A DNA stretch of 64,000 nucleotides, taken from Pseudomonas parafulva (lineage in GTDB: Bacteria > Pseudomonadota > Gammaproteobacteria > Pseudomonadales > Pseudomonadaceae). The notes beneath the pieces are model-generated. The model saw only the letters and a program-made list of their open reading frames with translations, was not told the DNA's origin and made no database searches. The stretch is taken from contig NZ_CP019952.1 of NCBI RefSeq assembly GCF_002021815.1, positions 2,077,001-2,141,000 of the forward strand. The letters run 5' to 3'. The translations under genes were made by a program, and so were the position numbers. Numbering within the stretch: position 1 is the stretch's first letter; each line of letters starts with the position of its first letter. Below, piece after piece: positions 54,512 through 62,875 of this stretch.

Positions 54512-54567
54512 CTGATGTACCTCTTTAAAGCTGCGGTGGGCCGCGGTTTTTATCGTTGATGTGTCTG

Positions 54568-54595
54568 ATGGTATACCGTAATACCTTTTTTGCAA
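54568..54595 (-). promoter_or_regulatory. Promoter with TGGTATACCG operator for the reductase-LLM unit
   Basis: Near-copy of the site at 52675: minus-strand TTGCAA (54590-54595), 16-nt spacer and TACCAT (54568-54573), with the palindrome ATGGTATACCGT (54568-54579) one base off perfect. Flanks TCTGATGG and TGCAAGCA are shared with the other site. Confidence 0.65.
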
Positions 54596-54728
54596 GCACA
54601 TTTTTAGACTTGGCTAAAACCACGATGAATGGTCCAAACCCGCGTATTTAAAGGGGTAGAAGCGCTCATAATCACTTTTCGTTAATGGCTGAATCGGATC
54701 AGCTGACATTTAGAAATGCGGATCAGTA

Positions 54729-54756
54729 TTGTCAAAAATTTGGAATACCATAATAT
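54729..54756 (+). promoter_or_regulatory. Promoter with TGGAATACCA operator for the NCS1 permease
   Basis: TTGTCA (54729-54734), 16-nt spacer, TAATAT (54751-54756), a good sigma-70 promoter. TGGAATACCA (54741-54750), one base from the palindromes at the other two promoters, fills the spacer. An overlapping dyad ACCAT-AAT-ATGGT spans 54747-54759. Confidence 0.65.
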
Positions 54757-54828
54757 GGTCTTCAGCTGAGAGGCCGCCTAGATGCGGTTTCCTTACAACG
54801 ATAAAAACGACCTTTCGAGCTAAAAACC

Positions 54829-56235
54829 ATGTCCCAACCGTCGTCGCAACATCAGTTTGTCGAGAATCACACGGTCGATTACGTTCCACCTGCCGAGCGC
54901 CATGGGAAGGCGCGCGACCTGTTTACCCTCTGGTTCAGCACCAACATTGCGCCACTGCCCATCGTCACCGGCGCCATGGTGATCCAGGTGTTCCACCTGA
55001 ACCTGTTGTGGGGGCTGATCGCCATCGTCATGGGGCACTTGCTGGGAGGCGTGGTGATTGCCCTGGCCTCTGCACAGGGGCCGCAGCTGGGCATCCCGCA
55101 GATGGTGCAGAGCCGGGGCCAGTTCGGGCGCTACGGCGCGCTGCTGATCGTTTTCTTCACCGCGCTGATCTACGTGGGCTTCTTCATTTCCAACATCGTG
55201 CTGGCAGGCAAGACCATCCACGGCATCGCACCCACGGTCCCCATGCCCGGCGCGATCGTGATCGGCGCCTTGAGCGCCACTGCCATCGGCGTCGTGGGCT
55301 ACCGTTTCATCCACATTCTGAACCGCATCGGCACCTGGGTGATGGGCTCTGCGTTGCTGGCTGGGTTCATCATGATGTTCATGCAGGTACTGCCGGGCGA
55401 CTTCTTCAGCCGTGGTGCCTTCAACCTGTCCGGGTTCATCGCCACCGTGTCGCTGGGCACGATCTGGCAGATCAGCTTCTCGCCGTACACCTCCGACTAT
55501 TCGCGCTACTTGCCGCGTGAGGTGGGGATCGCCCGTCCATTCTGGGCGACCTACTTCGGCGCCACCTTGGGCACCATCCTGTGCTTCAGCTTCGGGGCAG
55601 TGGCCGTGCTGTGCGTGCCCGAAGGCACCGATGCCATGGATGCCGTCAAACAGGCCACCGGCTGGCTCGGGCCGATCCTGATGGTGCTGTTCCTGCTCAA
55701 CATCATCAGTCATAACGCCCTGAACCTGTACGGCGCCGTGCTTTCGATCGTGACGGCAATCCAGACATTCTTTGCCCAGTGGACGCCGAGCATCAAGGTG
55801 CGTGTGGTGCTGGCCAGCGTCATCCTCGTGGCCTGCGCACTGGTGGCGCTCAATGCTTCGGCCGACTTCATCGGCCAGTTCATCGGGCTGATCCTGGCGC
55901 TTCTGCTGGTGCTGGTACCCTGGGCATCGATCAACCTGGTCGACTTCTACTTGATCAAGAAAGGCCAGTACGACATCGCCTCGATCTTCAGCGCCGATGG
56001 CGGCATCTATGGCCGTTTCAACCACCACGCGATCATTGCCTATGCCTGCGGCATCCTGGTGCAATTGCCATTCGCCAACACGGCGCTGTATGTCGGCCCA
56101 TACTCGAACATCGTCGAAGGGGCCGATCTGTCGTGGCTGTTCGGTTTGTTGGTAACGGTGCCGCTGTACTACTGCCTGGCAACCCGTGGCAAGGCAGCGC
56201 AGAACGTGGGGCGGGTGGTCAGCGTCAGCAAGTGA
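54829..56235 (+). CDS. NCS1-family permease (nucleobase/hydantoin/allantoin type)
   Basis: 468-aa inner-membrane cation symporter with about twelve spans. NCS1 traits: an N-terminal HTVDYVPPAERHGKARDLFTLWFSTNIAPLPIVTGA (residues about 11-46), GIPQMVQSRGQFG (about 87-99), QISFSPYTSDYSRYLP (about 214-229). The family imports nucleobases, hydantoins, allantoin and cofactor precursors, so it should bring in the island's substrate. Divergent from the reductase-monooxygenase unit and under the same type of operator. Start ATG 54829. Confidence 0.9.
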   Translation: MSQPSSQHQFVENHTVDYVPPAERHGKARDLFTLWFSTNIAPLPIVTGAMVIQVFHLNLLWGLIAIVMGHLLGGVVIALASAQGPQLGIPQMVQSRGQFGRYGALLIVFFTALIYVGFFISNIVLAGKTIHGIAPTVPMPGAIVIGALSATAIGVVGYRFIHILNRIGTWVMGSALLAGFIMMFMQVLPGDFFSRGAFNLSGFIATVSLGTIWQISFSPYTSDYSRYLPREVGIARPFWATYFGATLGTILCFSFGAVAVLCVPEGTDAMDAVKQATGWLGPILMVLFLLNIISHNALNLYGAVLSIVTAIQTFFAQWTPSIKVRVVLASVILVACALVALNASADFIGQFIGLILALLLVLVPWASINLVDFYLIKKGQYDIASIFSADGGIYGRFNHHAIIAYACGILVQLPFANTALYVGPYSNIVEGADLSWLFGLLVTVPLYYCLATRGKAAQNVGRVVSVSK

Positions 56236-56252
56236 GCCAGTGGCCTCACGTT

Positions 56253-56275
56253 GAGGGGCCGCTGGTCGGCCCCTC
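56253..56275. terminator. Bidirectional hairpin between permease and chemoreceptor genes
   Basis: GAGGGGCCG-CTGGT-CGGCCCCTC, a perfect 9-bp stem 18 bases after the permease stop and 9 bases before the end of the convergent chemoreceptor gene. No long T-run, so it is a weak or assisted terminator for both. Confidence 0.6.
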
Positions 56276-56283
56276 TCTGAGGA

Positions 56284-57909
56284 TTACACCTTGAATTGCG
56301 CAACCATGGCATTGAGGTCTACCGCCAGGCGTGACAGATCCTGCGCTGCTGCGCTGGTCTGGTTGGCCCCGGCCGAGGTCTGCATTGACAGATCACGGAT
56401 GTTGACCAGGTTGCGATCCACTTCTCGGGCCACCTGAGCCTGCTCCTCCGAGGCGCTTGCGATCACCAGGTTACGCTGGTTGATCGAGGCGATGGCTTCG
56501 GCGATGACCTCAAGCGCGCGCCCTGCACCTTGGGCCACCTCCAACGTACCGGCCGCCCGACCCTGACTGCTGGACATCGCCGTCACGGCGCGTTCGGTGC
56601 CGTTCTGGATGCCCGCGATCATCTGTTCGATTTCCGCAGTCGATTGTTGAGTGCGATGGGCGAGGGCGCGCACTTCGTCGGCCACCACCGCGAACCCTCG
56701 GCCCGCTTCACCTGCCCGCGCCGCTTCGATGGCGGCGTTGAGTGCCAGGAGATTGGTCTGCCCTGCGATAGCGCCGATCACGTCCAGCACCCGGGTAATT
56801 TCACTGGCGCTGTTGGCCAGCTGCTGCACCTGCGCCGAAGTGCCGGTAACTTCGGCTACCAACTGCTCGATGGATTGCAATGCCTGGTTGACCTGGTCAC
56901 GGCCGTCGCGGGTCGTGCGGTCTGCGTCTTTGGAAGCATCGGCCGTGCTCACGGCATTGCTGGCAACTTCTTCCACGGCGACGGTCATCTGGTTGACGGC
57001 CGTGGCAGCCTGGTCGATTTCGGCGCTTTGCTGGTGCAGGCCACGGCTGGTGTCTTCGGTCACGGTGTGCAGCTCTTCGGAGGCCGATGCCAGTTGGTCC
57101 GACGAGGCCGCAATGCGGGCAATGGTCTGGCGCAGGTTGGCTTGCATTCGGGCCAAGGCCTGCAGCAGCAAGGCGGGCTCGTCGCGGCCCTCAGCCTGGA
57201 TGGGCTGGGTCAGGTCACCGGCCGCCACGCGCTCTGCGGCGGTAACGGCTTGGGCTAGCGGCACGATGATGCTGCGTGTGAGCAGGTAGGCGATCATCAC
57301 CAGTGCCAGCAGGATCACAACCAGTGCCGTGATAATGGCCACCAATGCCTCATCGGCCACGTCGCTGCTCAGTTGGGATGCAGCTTCTGCGCCTTTGGCG
57401 TTGAAGGCGATGAGTGTGGACATGGCTTGCATCATCGTTTCGGCACGTGCCGTCAGCGGGCCGTTGATCAGCTGGCGAGCCCTGTCCATGCGCCCGGCCG
57501 AAAGCTCGGCCAGGACCGTTTCCTGGAGCTCATGGTAGTGCTGATAGGCGCTGCGAGCGGTTTCGAACAGCCCGCGGTCTTCGTTGGACACGATGGTGGC
57601 CACATAGGCCTCGAAGCCTTCATCCAATTCGCGTTCGATACTCTGGATCGTACTCAGGTAGCGGGTGCGCTCGCTGGCATTCTCTTCCAATGCACTGCGC
57701 AGGGTGAGGGCGCGAGTACGGCCCAGGTTGCTGTTGATTGCACTGAGCGACATGACGGTGGGCATCCAGGTCAGGCGGATTTCATCCGTGGACTCATCCA
57801 TCTGCTGTGTTTCATACAGGGCGACCAGTCCCATGGTCAGGATCAGCATGCCCAACAAGGCAAACACGCAGGCTGCGCGAATGCCGATCTTCATGTTCCT
57901 GAAATGCAT
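56284..57909 (-). CDS. Methyl-accepting chemotaxis protein
   Basis: 541-aa transmembrane chemoreceptor. Span 1 (residues about 9-31), periplasmic four-helix-bundle-like sensor (about 32-190), span 2 (about 191-212), HAMP (about 213-265), and the signalling domain with the conserved hairpin tip [21 protein letters not shown] (about 383-403) and methylation helices. ATG 57909 has AGGAG 7 bases upstream. It lies convergent with the NCS1 permease; chemotaxis toward the island's substrate is an attractive but untested idea. Confidence 0.9.
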   Translation of the reverse strand: MHFRNMKIGIRAACVFALLGMLILTMGLVALYETQQMDESTDEIRLTWMPTVMSLSAINSNLGRTRALTLRSALEENASERTRYLSTIQSIERELDEGFEAYVATIVSNEDRGLFETARSAYQHYHELQETVLAELSAGRMDRARQLINGPLTARAETMMQAMSTLIAFNAKGAEAASQLSSDVADEALVAIITALVVILLALVMIAYLLTRSIIVPLAQAVTAAERVAAGDLTQPIQAEGRDEPALLLQALARMQANLRQTIARIAASSDQLASASEELHTVTEDTSRGLHQQSAEIDQAATAVNQMTVAVEEVASNAVSTADASKDADRTTRDGRDQVNQALQSIEQLVAEVTGTSAQVQQLANSASEITRVLDVIGAIAGQTNLLALNAAIEAARAGEAGRGFAVVADEVRALAHRTQQSTAEIEQMIAGIQNGTERAVTAMSSSQGRAAGTLEVAQGAGRALEVIAEAIASINQRNLVIASASEEQAQVAREVDRNLVNIRDLSMQTSAGANQTSAAAQDLSRLAVDLNAMVAQFKV

Positions 57910-58123
57910 CGAAAGCTCCTAAGGATGGCGTGCAGGGGGCGAGGCGCGTTGGCGCAAGCCCTTCGGGACGGCGCCAGGCTCTAGAGATGCTAAGGGGCGG
58001 GAGGGAGAGTGCGGTGGACTTGAATGCGCGGATGATGACATAAAGCCATTATTGTAGGACAGTCATGCAATGTAACGAGATGAGAGTGCGGATGCCCCTG
58101 CACTGGGTTCTTGAATTGGCCTC

Positions 58124-59035
58124 TCACCGTCCACTTTGCTGACGCCGATACGCCCCCGGTTGCACGCCTACGGCCTTGGCGAAGGCACGTGTGAACGCCG
58201 CTACCGATTGATACCCCGCCTGAGCACCTACCTGTTCGACCGTATGGCCGGCGCGCAGCAACTGGCTGGCATGGCGCATGCGCAGTGCCAACAGCACTTG
58301 GCCGGGTGACTGCCCGGCCAGCTCGCTGAAACGCTTGAAGAACGCCGACCGCGACAAACCCGTGCACGCCGCCATGCGTTCCAGCGTCCAGATGGCCCCA
58401 GGCGCCTTGATCAACTGTTCGAGCAAGTCCGCAAACACTGGCTGGCGGGCAAGGGCGATCAGCCCACCCAGCGGCTGAGCGCCATGCACCTGTTGGCGCA
58501 GGGCATACAGGAACAACAGGTGCGTCAGTCGCTCCAGCAAGACTTGAGAGGGCCCGTTGGCGCGCCGGCATTCTTCCAGAATCAGATCGAACAAGGCGCG
58601 TGCAGCGCTACCTGCGGGATCCTCGGCGCGCAGGATGATCAGATCGGACATTGCGTCGATGATCAGCGCCGAAAGGCCGCTGCTGAAATGGAAGAACCCA
58701 CAGACCAGGCCCACCCCATCGCTCGCCTCGGCATCAAGGGGCTGCATGGGCTGGCGCGGTTGGGCGCAGGCCTGCGCGGCATCGGCTTCGCTGGCAAGCC
58801 GGTAGCTCACATCACGCAGCAGGAACACGGCATCGCCGCGCTCCAGGCGCACCGGCTGCTCGAGGGTCTCTGCGTGCAGCCAACAGCCGCCTTGCACGAC
58901 CAGGTGAAAACTGGCGTGGCCCATGCCGTGGGTGCTGGCGTGCCAGCCTCCACAGTAACGGCCGACATGAAACAGGCTGGCGTCTAGCTCGAGGCTTTCT
59001 AATAACCGCTCGACGAGATGGCTGGACGAAATCAT
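58124..59035 (-). CDS. AraC-family transcriptional regulator with cupin-like sensor
   Basis: 303 aa. N-terminal cupin-type sensor (residues about 15-180; HASFHLVVQGGCWLHAE, RLERGDAVFLLRDVSY) and a C-terminal pair of HTHs (about 200-300; LSRSAFFKRFSELAGQSPGQVLLALRMRHASQLLRAG). Divergent, 100 bp from the AhpD/flavoprotein/ABC transporter operon, so it probably controls that unit. Effector unknown. The gap 57910-58123 behind it holds no gene I can support. Confidence 0.87.
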   Translation of the reverse strand: MISSSHLVERLLESLELDASLFHVGRYCGGWHASTHGMGHASFHLVVQGGCWLHAETLEQPVRLERGDAVFLLRDVSYRLASEADAAQACAQPRQPMQPLDAEASDGVGLVCGFFHFSSGLSALIIDAMSDLIILRAEDPAGSAARALFDLILEECRRANGPSQVLLERLTHLLFLYALRQQVHGAQPLGGLIALARQPVFADLLEQLIKAPGAIWTLERMAACTGLSRSAFFKRFSELAGQSPGQVLLALRMRHASQLLRAGHTVEQVGAQAGYQSVAAFTRAFAKAVGVQPGAYRRQQSGR

Positions 59036-59137
59036 CTAAAGCAAACACTCAGGAGCAAGTAAAAACGACTGATGAATATGGAGCGTACTTCTTATAACCA
59101 ACAGACTGTACTGATACACGGCAAAGGAGAGTACCCC

Positions 59138-59701
59138 ATGTCCTCGCGCATTACCCTACACGACCTGCAGACCGCACCAGAGGCGGCCAAGCCGTTCCTC
59201 GAAAACGCCCAGAAGAACTCGGGCTTCATCCCCAACCTGCTGCGTGTCCTGGCCAACGCCCCAGCCGCGCTGGAAACCTATGTCACCGTTTCGGCGTTGA
59301 ACGGCAAGTCCGAGCTGACCTTGGCCGAGCGCGAAGTGGTGCAGTTGATCGCCGCCACCCAGCACGGTTGCGACTTCTGCGTGGCGGGCCACACGGCGGT
59401 GGCCCTGAACAAAGCCAAGCTGCCCCACGAAGTGGTCGACGCCCTGCGCGCGCGCGGCGAGCTTCCCGACGCGCGATACGAAACCCTGGCGGCGTTTGCC
59501 CGCGAAGTCATCGCCACCCGCGGCGATGTGAGCCCGGCCACTTATCAGGCTTTTCGCGACGCGGGCTTCACCGAGGGCAATGCGCTGGAAGTGATTCTGG
59601 GTGTCAGCCTCGCAACCCTGTGCAACTTTGCTAATGTGTTCGCCCAGACGCCGCTCAACGATGAGCTGGGTAAGTATCGCTGGCAACAGCCGTCTGCGTA
59701 G
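59138..59701 (+). CDS. AhpD-like carboxymuconolactone decarboxylase-family protein
   Basis: About 187 aa, alkylhydroperoxidase D-like core with the redox CxxC in QHGCDFCVAGHTAVAL (about residues 76-91). ATG 59138 with AAGGAGAG 7 bases upstream is preferred over ATG 59072. It leads a rightward operon with an acyl-CoA-dehydrogenase-like flavoprotein and a sulfonate-type ABC importer. AhpD proteins detoxify peroxides or serve as thiol reductants; here it may protect against or assist flavin oxygenation (inference). Confidence 0.87.
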   Translation: MSSRITLHDLQTAPEAAKPFLENAQKNSGFIPNLLRVLANAPAALETYVTVSALNGKSELTLAEREVVQLIAATQHGCDFCVAGHTAVALNKAKLPHEVVDALRARGELPDARYETLAAFAREVIATRGDVSPATYQAFRDAGFTEGNALEVILGVSLATLCNFANVFAQTPLNDELGKYRWQQPSA

Positions 59702-59800
59702 GACGCAGGCAACCCGCCGCACTGCGGTCGGTACTGGAACGGCCATTGGCCGTGAACGGGTCGCCAGGCGCCCGCGGCGTTTCAAAAGGAGCAAGAAAAC

Positions 59801-60865
59801 ATGCAAGAGTGCGCATTTCGACAGTGGCTGGATGCCAATGCCGAAGCCATCGACCGTGGCCAGTGCGAGCCGCAACAGGTGCTGTCCCAGATAGCGCAGT
59901 CGCAATTGCCGCGCGTTGGCATCGACCCTGCCCTGGGCGGTTCAGGTGGCCAGATCACCGACGCGGTGGAGGCCATCGCAACCATTGCCAGCCGTTCACT
60001 GGCCACGGCCTTCGTGTGCTGGGGGCAGCGGGCCTTCATCGAATACCTGCTGCAGAGCCCCAATACCGGGCTGCGCGAACGGCTGCTGCCTGCGCTGTTG
60101 AGCGGTGAGCTGGCCGGCGCCACGGGCTTGTCCAACGCCATGAAGTTTCTTTCGGGTATCGAGACGCTACAGGTGCGCGGTCGGCCCCAGGAGGATGGCT
60201 GGGATTTGGAAGGGCGGTTGCACTGGGTGACCAACCTGCGCAAGAGCGGCTTCGTTGTAGCCGCTGCCATCGAGGATGACGCCGGTGGCGCCCCCTTCGT
60301 GCTGGCCATTCCGTCCGATGCACAAGGTCTTGAGCGCTCTGACGACCTGCAACTGATGGGCTTGCAGTCGAGTAACACCGCTGCGCTGGCCTTCCACCAG
60401 GTGCAATTGTCGCGTGACTGGTTGCTGCACGACAACGCCCGCCAATTCCTGCCCCGTGTCCGGCCGGCTTTCCTGGGGCTGCAGTGCGGCATGGCCATCG
60501 GCCTGGCGCGCAGGGCGCTGGAAGAAGTCCAGGGTCACCTGCACGGGCGCGCTTCGTTCCTGGATGAAGCCAGGCAGGTACTCAGTGCTCGCCTGGAGAA
60601 CACCGTGAGTGAGCTCAAGCAAGGGCTGCTCGATGAGCGCTTCAGGGAGCAGCCGGCAGCGCTGTTCAAATTGCGCATCACCCTGGCCGAGTGCGCCGCC
60701 GATGCCGTGCAGCTTGAGCTACAGGCCAGCGGCGGCAAAGCTTACCTGTGCGAATATGGCGAAGGCTTCGCGCGGCGCTGGCGTGAGTCAGCCTTCGTGC
60801 CCATCGTCACGCCCAGCCTGGTGCAACTGCGCGCTGAACTTCATCGCCAGGCAGCATCGGCATGA
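59801..60865 (+). CDS. Acyl-CoA dehydrogenase-fold flavoprotein (possible flavin monooxygenase)
   Basis: 354 aa, shorter than typical acyl-CoA dehydrogenases (about 380-400). Seen: GQRAFIEYLLQSPN and LPALLSGELAGATGLSNAMKF (residues about 74-116, the flavin/substrate region), and a C-terminal helical domain. In place of the usual catalytic-Glu region it has ASGGKAYLCEYGEGFARRWRESAFVPI (about 308-334). Members beside sulfonate-type ABC genes are often DszC/SfnB-like monooxygenases rather than beta-oxidation enzymes. AAGGAG precedes ATG 59801. Its stop overlaps the ATPase start by 4 bases. Confidence 0.8.
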   Translation: MQECAFRQWLDANAEAIDRGQCEPQQVLSQIAQSQLPRVGIDPALGGSGGQITDAVEAIATIASRSLATAFVCWGQRAFIEYLLQSPNTGLRERLLPALLSGELAGATGLSNAMKFLSGIETLQVRGRPQEDGWDLEGRLHWVTNLRKSGFVVAAAIEDDAGGAPFVLAIPSDAQGLERSDDLQLMGLQSSNTAALAFHQVQLSRDWLLHDNARQFLPRVRPAFLGLQCGMAIGLARRALEEVQGHLHGRASFLDEARQVLSARLENTVSELKQGLLDERFREQPAALFKLRITLAECAADAVQLELQASGGKAYLCEYGEGFARRWRESAFVPIVTPSLVQLRAELHRQAASA

Positions 60866-61683
60866 CCCACGTTGTGCTACAAGCCAAGGACATCAGCCTG
60901 GGCTACCCCCGTGCCGAGGGCTGGCAGCAGGTACTGGCCCGGTTCGACCTGCAACTGGCCCCAGGCGAGGTGGTGAGCATCCTGGGCCCCAGCGGTGTCG
61001 GCAAGTCCAGCCTGCTGCGCGTGCTTGCGGGCCTTCAGCAACCCCAAGGCGGGCACGTAATGTTGCACGGCCAGCCGCTGCAGGGCCCGCATCCGCGCCT
61101 GGCGGTGGCCTTTCAGGACCCAAGCCTGCTGCCTTGGCTGAGCCTGGAGAAGAATGTCGCCTTCGGCCTGGACTTCGCCCGCCAGCCAACGCTTGCCGCA
61201 GACGAGCGTCGGGCACGCGTCGACCATGCCATTGCTGCCGTAGGCCTGGACCATGCACGCAACCAGTATCCGGCCCAGCTCTCCGGCGGCATGGCCCAGC
61301 GCACGGCATTGGCCCGTTGCCTGGCGCGCCAGCCAGAAGTGCTGCTGCTCGACGAGCCGTTCGGCGCGCTGGACGAGGTGACCCGCGCCGACATGCAGCA
61401 ACTGCTGCTGCAATTGATCGCCACGCACAACACCGCGGCGGTCCTGATTACACATGACATCGACGAAGCCCTGCTGTTGTCCGACCGCGTATTGCTACTG
61501 GGCGACCACCCAGCGCACACGCTCGGGCAATGGCTCGTCGACCTGCCGCAACCCCGGACGCAGCAGGTCGAGGCATTGGGCGCCTTGCGCATCGAGATTC
61601 TCAAAACCCTTCGGCGGGGAAGCCGCACAGTCGAACCCCAACCCACCCCCTTGCCCTCGGAGGCTGTCCATGTGCATGGATGA
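60862..61683 (+). CDS. ABC transporter ATPase, SsuB/TauB type
   Basis: 273 aa, energises import of a sulfonate, nitrate or taurine-like small anion. Walker A GPSGVGKSS (about residues 41-49), Q-loop FQDPSLLPW (about 86-94), signature LSGGMAQR (about 140-147), Walker B VLLLDEPFGALD (about 160-171), H-loop LITHDIDEA (about 193-201). Overlaps the flavoprotein stop in ATGA and overlaps the binding-protein start by 14 bases, so the four distal genes form one coupled operon. Confidence 0.93.
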   Translation: MTHVVLQAKDISLGYPRAEGWQQVLARFDLQLAPGEVVSILGPSGVGKSSLLRVLAGLQQPQGGHVMLHGQPLQGPHPRLAVAFQDPSLLPWLSLEKNVAFGLDFARQPTLAADERRARVDHAIAAVGLDHARNQYPAQLSGGMAQRTALARCLARQPEVLLLDEPFGALDEVTRADMQQLLLQLIATHNTAAVLITHDIDEALLLSDRVLLLGDHPAHTLGQWLVDLPQPRTQQVEALGALRIEILKTLRRGSRTVEPQPTPLPSEAVHVHG

Positions 61684-62875
61684 CTGCTGCGCCGCTTCTT
61701 CGCGTCGCGATTTTCTCAAGATGAGCGCACTGCTGACCGCAGCGGGCGCATTGCCGCTGCTGTCCAGCTTGCAGGCACGCGCCGCCGCCGAACCCGATGC
61801 GCCTGTGCGCATCGGTTATCTGCCCATCACCGATGCCACCCCGTTGCTGGTGGCGCACAACAATGGCCTGTTCGAGGCCGAAGGCGTCAAGGCCGAACGG
61901 CCGGTCTTGCTGCGCAGTTGGGCACAGGTGATCGAAGCGTTCATTTCCGGGCAGGTCAACGTCATCCATCTGTTGTCCCCGATGACGGTATGGGCGCGTT
62001 ACGCAAGCAAGGTGCCGGCCAAAGTGGTGGCCTGGAACCATGTGGGCGGCTCGGGGCTGACGGTGGCGCCAGATATTACCGACATGAAACAGCTCGGTGG
62101 CAAGACCGTGGCCATTCCGTTCTGGTATTCGATTCATAACGTTGTGCTGCAACAGATGCTCGCGGACAGTGGCCTGACCGCCGTGTCCAAACCCGCCACA
62201 GCAGCGCTTGCCGCCAACGAAGTGAACCTGCTGGTGCTGCCTCCCTCGGACATGCCCCCGGCCCTGGCCAGCAAGCGCATCGCCGGCTACATCGTCGCCG
62301 AACCGTTCAACGCCTTGGCCGAAAACCTCAAGGTCGGGCGCGTGCAGCGCTTCACCGGGGACGTCTGGCGCAACCACGCCTGCTGCGTGGTGTTCATGCA
62401 TGAACACGACCTGAACAACCGGCCGGACTGGTCGCAGAAGGTGGTCAACGCCATCGTCAAGGCCCAGCAATGGACCCGCGAGCACCGGGCCGAGGCGGCT
62501 GCTTTGCTGTCCAAGGCAGGCCCTAACAAGTACACCCCACACGACCCCGCGGTGTTGACCAGAGTGCTGGCACCTGCTGCCAGCGACCGTGCCGACTACA
62601 TCGCCACCGGTGCCATACAACACCAGCAGTGGGATGAGAAACGCATCGACTTCCAGCCTTATCCGTACCCCAGCTACACCCAGGAGCTCGTCACACGGCT
62701 CAAGCGCACCTTGATCGAAGGCAACAACGCGTTTCTCGCCGACCTGGACCCGGCACACGTGGCCGGTGACCTGGTAGACGACCGTTTTGTGCGCAATGCC
62801 ATCGCCAGCGTCGGGGGGCCTTCGGTCTTCGGTATTGCCGACACCTTCGAGCGCAGCGAGGAGTTCGCGGTCTGA
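61670..62875 (+). CDS. ABC transporter substrate-binding protein, Tat-type signal
   Basis: About 401 aa, SsuA/TauA/NrtA-like periplasmic binding protein. The signal carries a twin-arginine motif SSRRDFLKM followed by a hydrophobic core (LLTAAGALPLLSSLQA), suggesting Tat export. The first residues MCMDDCC give a Cys-rich N-terminus before the Arg pair, unusual. Mature protein has IGYLPITDATPLLVAHNNGLFEAEGV (about residues 44-69). ATG 61670 has GGAGG 6 bases upstream. Ligand unknown; the setting suggests a sulfonate or similar compound. Confidence 0.88.
   Translation: MCMDDCCAASSRRDFLKMSALLTAAGALPLLSSLQARAAAEPDAPVRIGYLPITDATPLLVAHNNGLFEAEGVKAERPVLLRSWAQVIEAFISGQVNVIHLLSPMTVWARYASKVPAKVVAWNHVGGSGLTVAPDITDMKQLGGKTVAIPFWYSIHNVVLQQMLADSGLTAVSKPATAALAANEVNLLVLPPSDMPPALASKRIAGYIVAEPFNALAENLKVGRVQRFTGDVWRNHACCVVFMHEHDLNNRPDWSQKVVNAIVKAQQWTREHRAEAAALLSKAGPNKYTPHDPAVLTRVLAPAASDRADYIATGAIQHQQWDEKRIDFQPYPYPSYTQELVTRLKRTLIEGNNAFLADLDPAHVAGDLVDDRFVRNAIASVGGPSVFGIADTFERSEEFAV

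Larger units (their letters stand above)
54512..54828. promoter_or_regulatory. Divergent control region of the catabolic island
   Basis: 317 bp between the leftward reductase-LLM unit and the rightward NCS1 permease, with no gene. It holds an operator at each side (54568-54579 and 54741-54750). Between them is an AT-rich stretch without a reading frame. The permease has a leader of about 65 nt after its predicted promoter, rich in short stems (CAGCTGAGAGGCCGCCTAGATGCGG area), in which I see no known riboswitch. Confidence 0.6.

Noticed and set aside
54820..56064. 414-codon minus-strand frame over the NCS1 permease
   Set aside because: Low-complexity His/Gln/Asp-rich translation antisense to a well-conserved permease.
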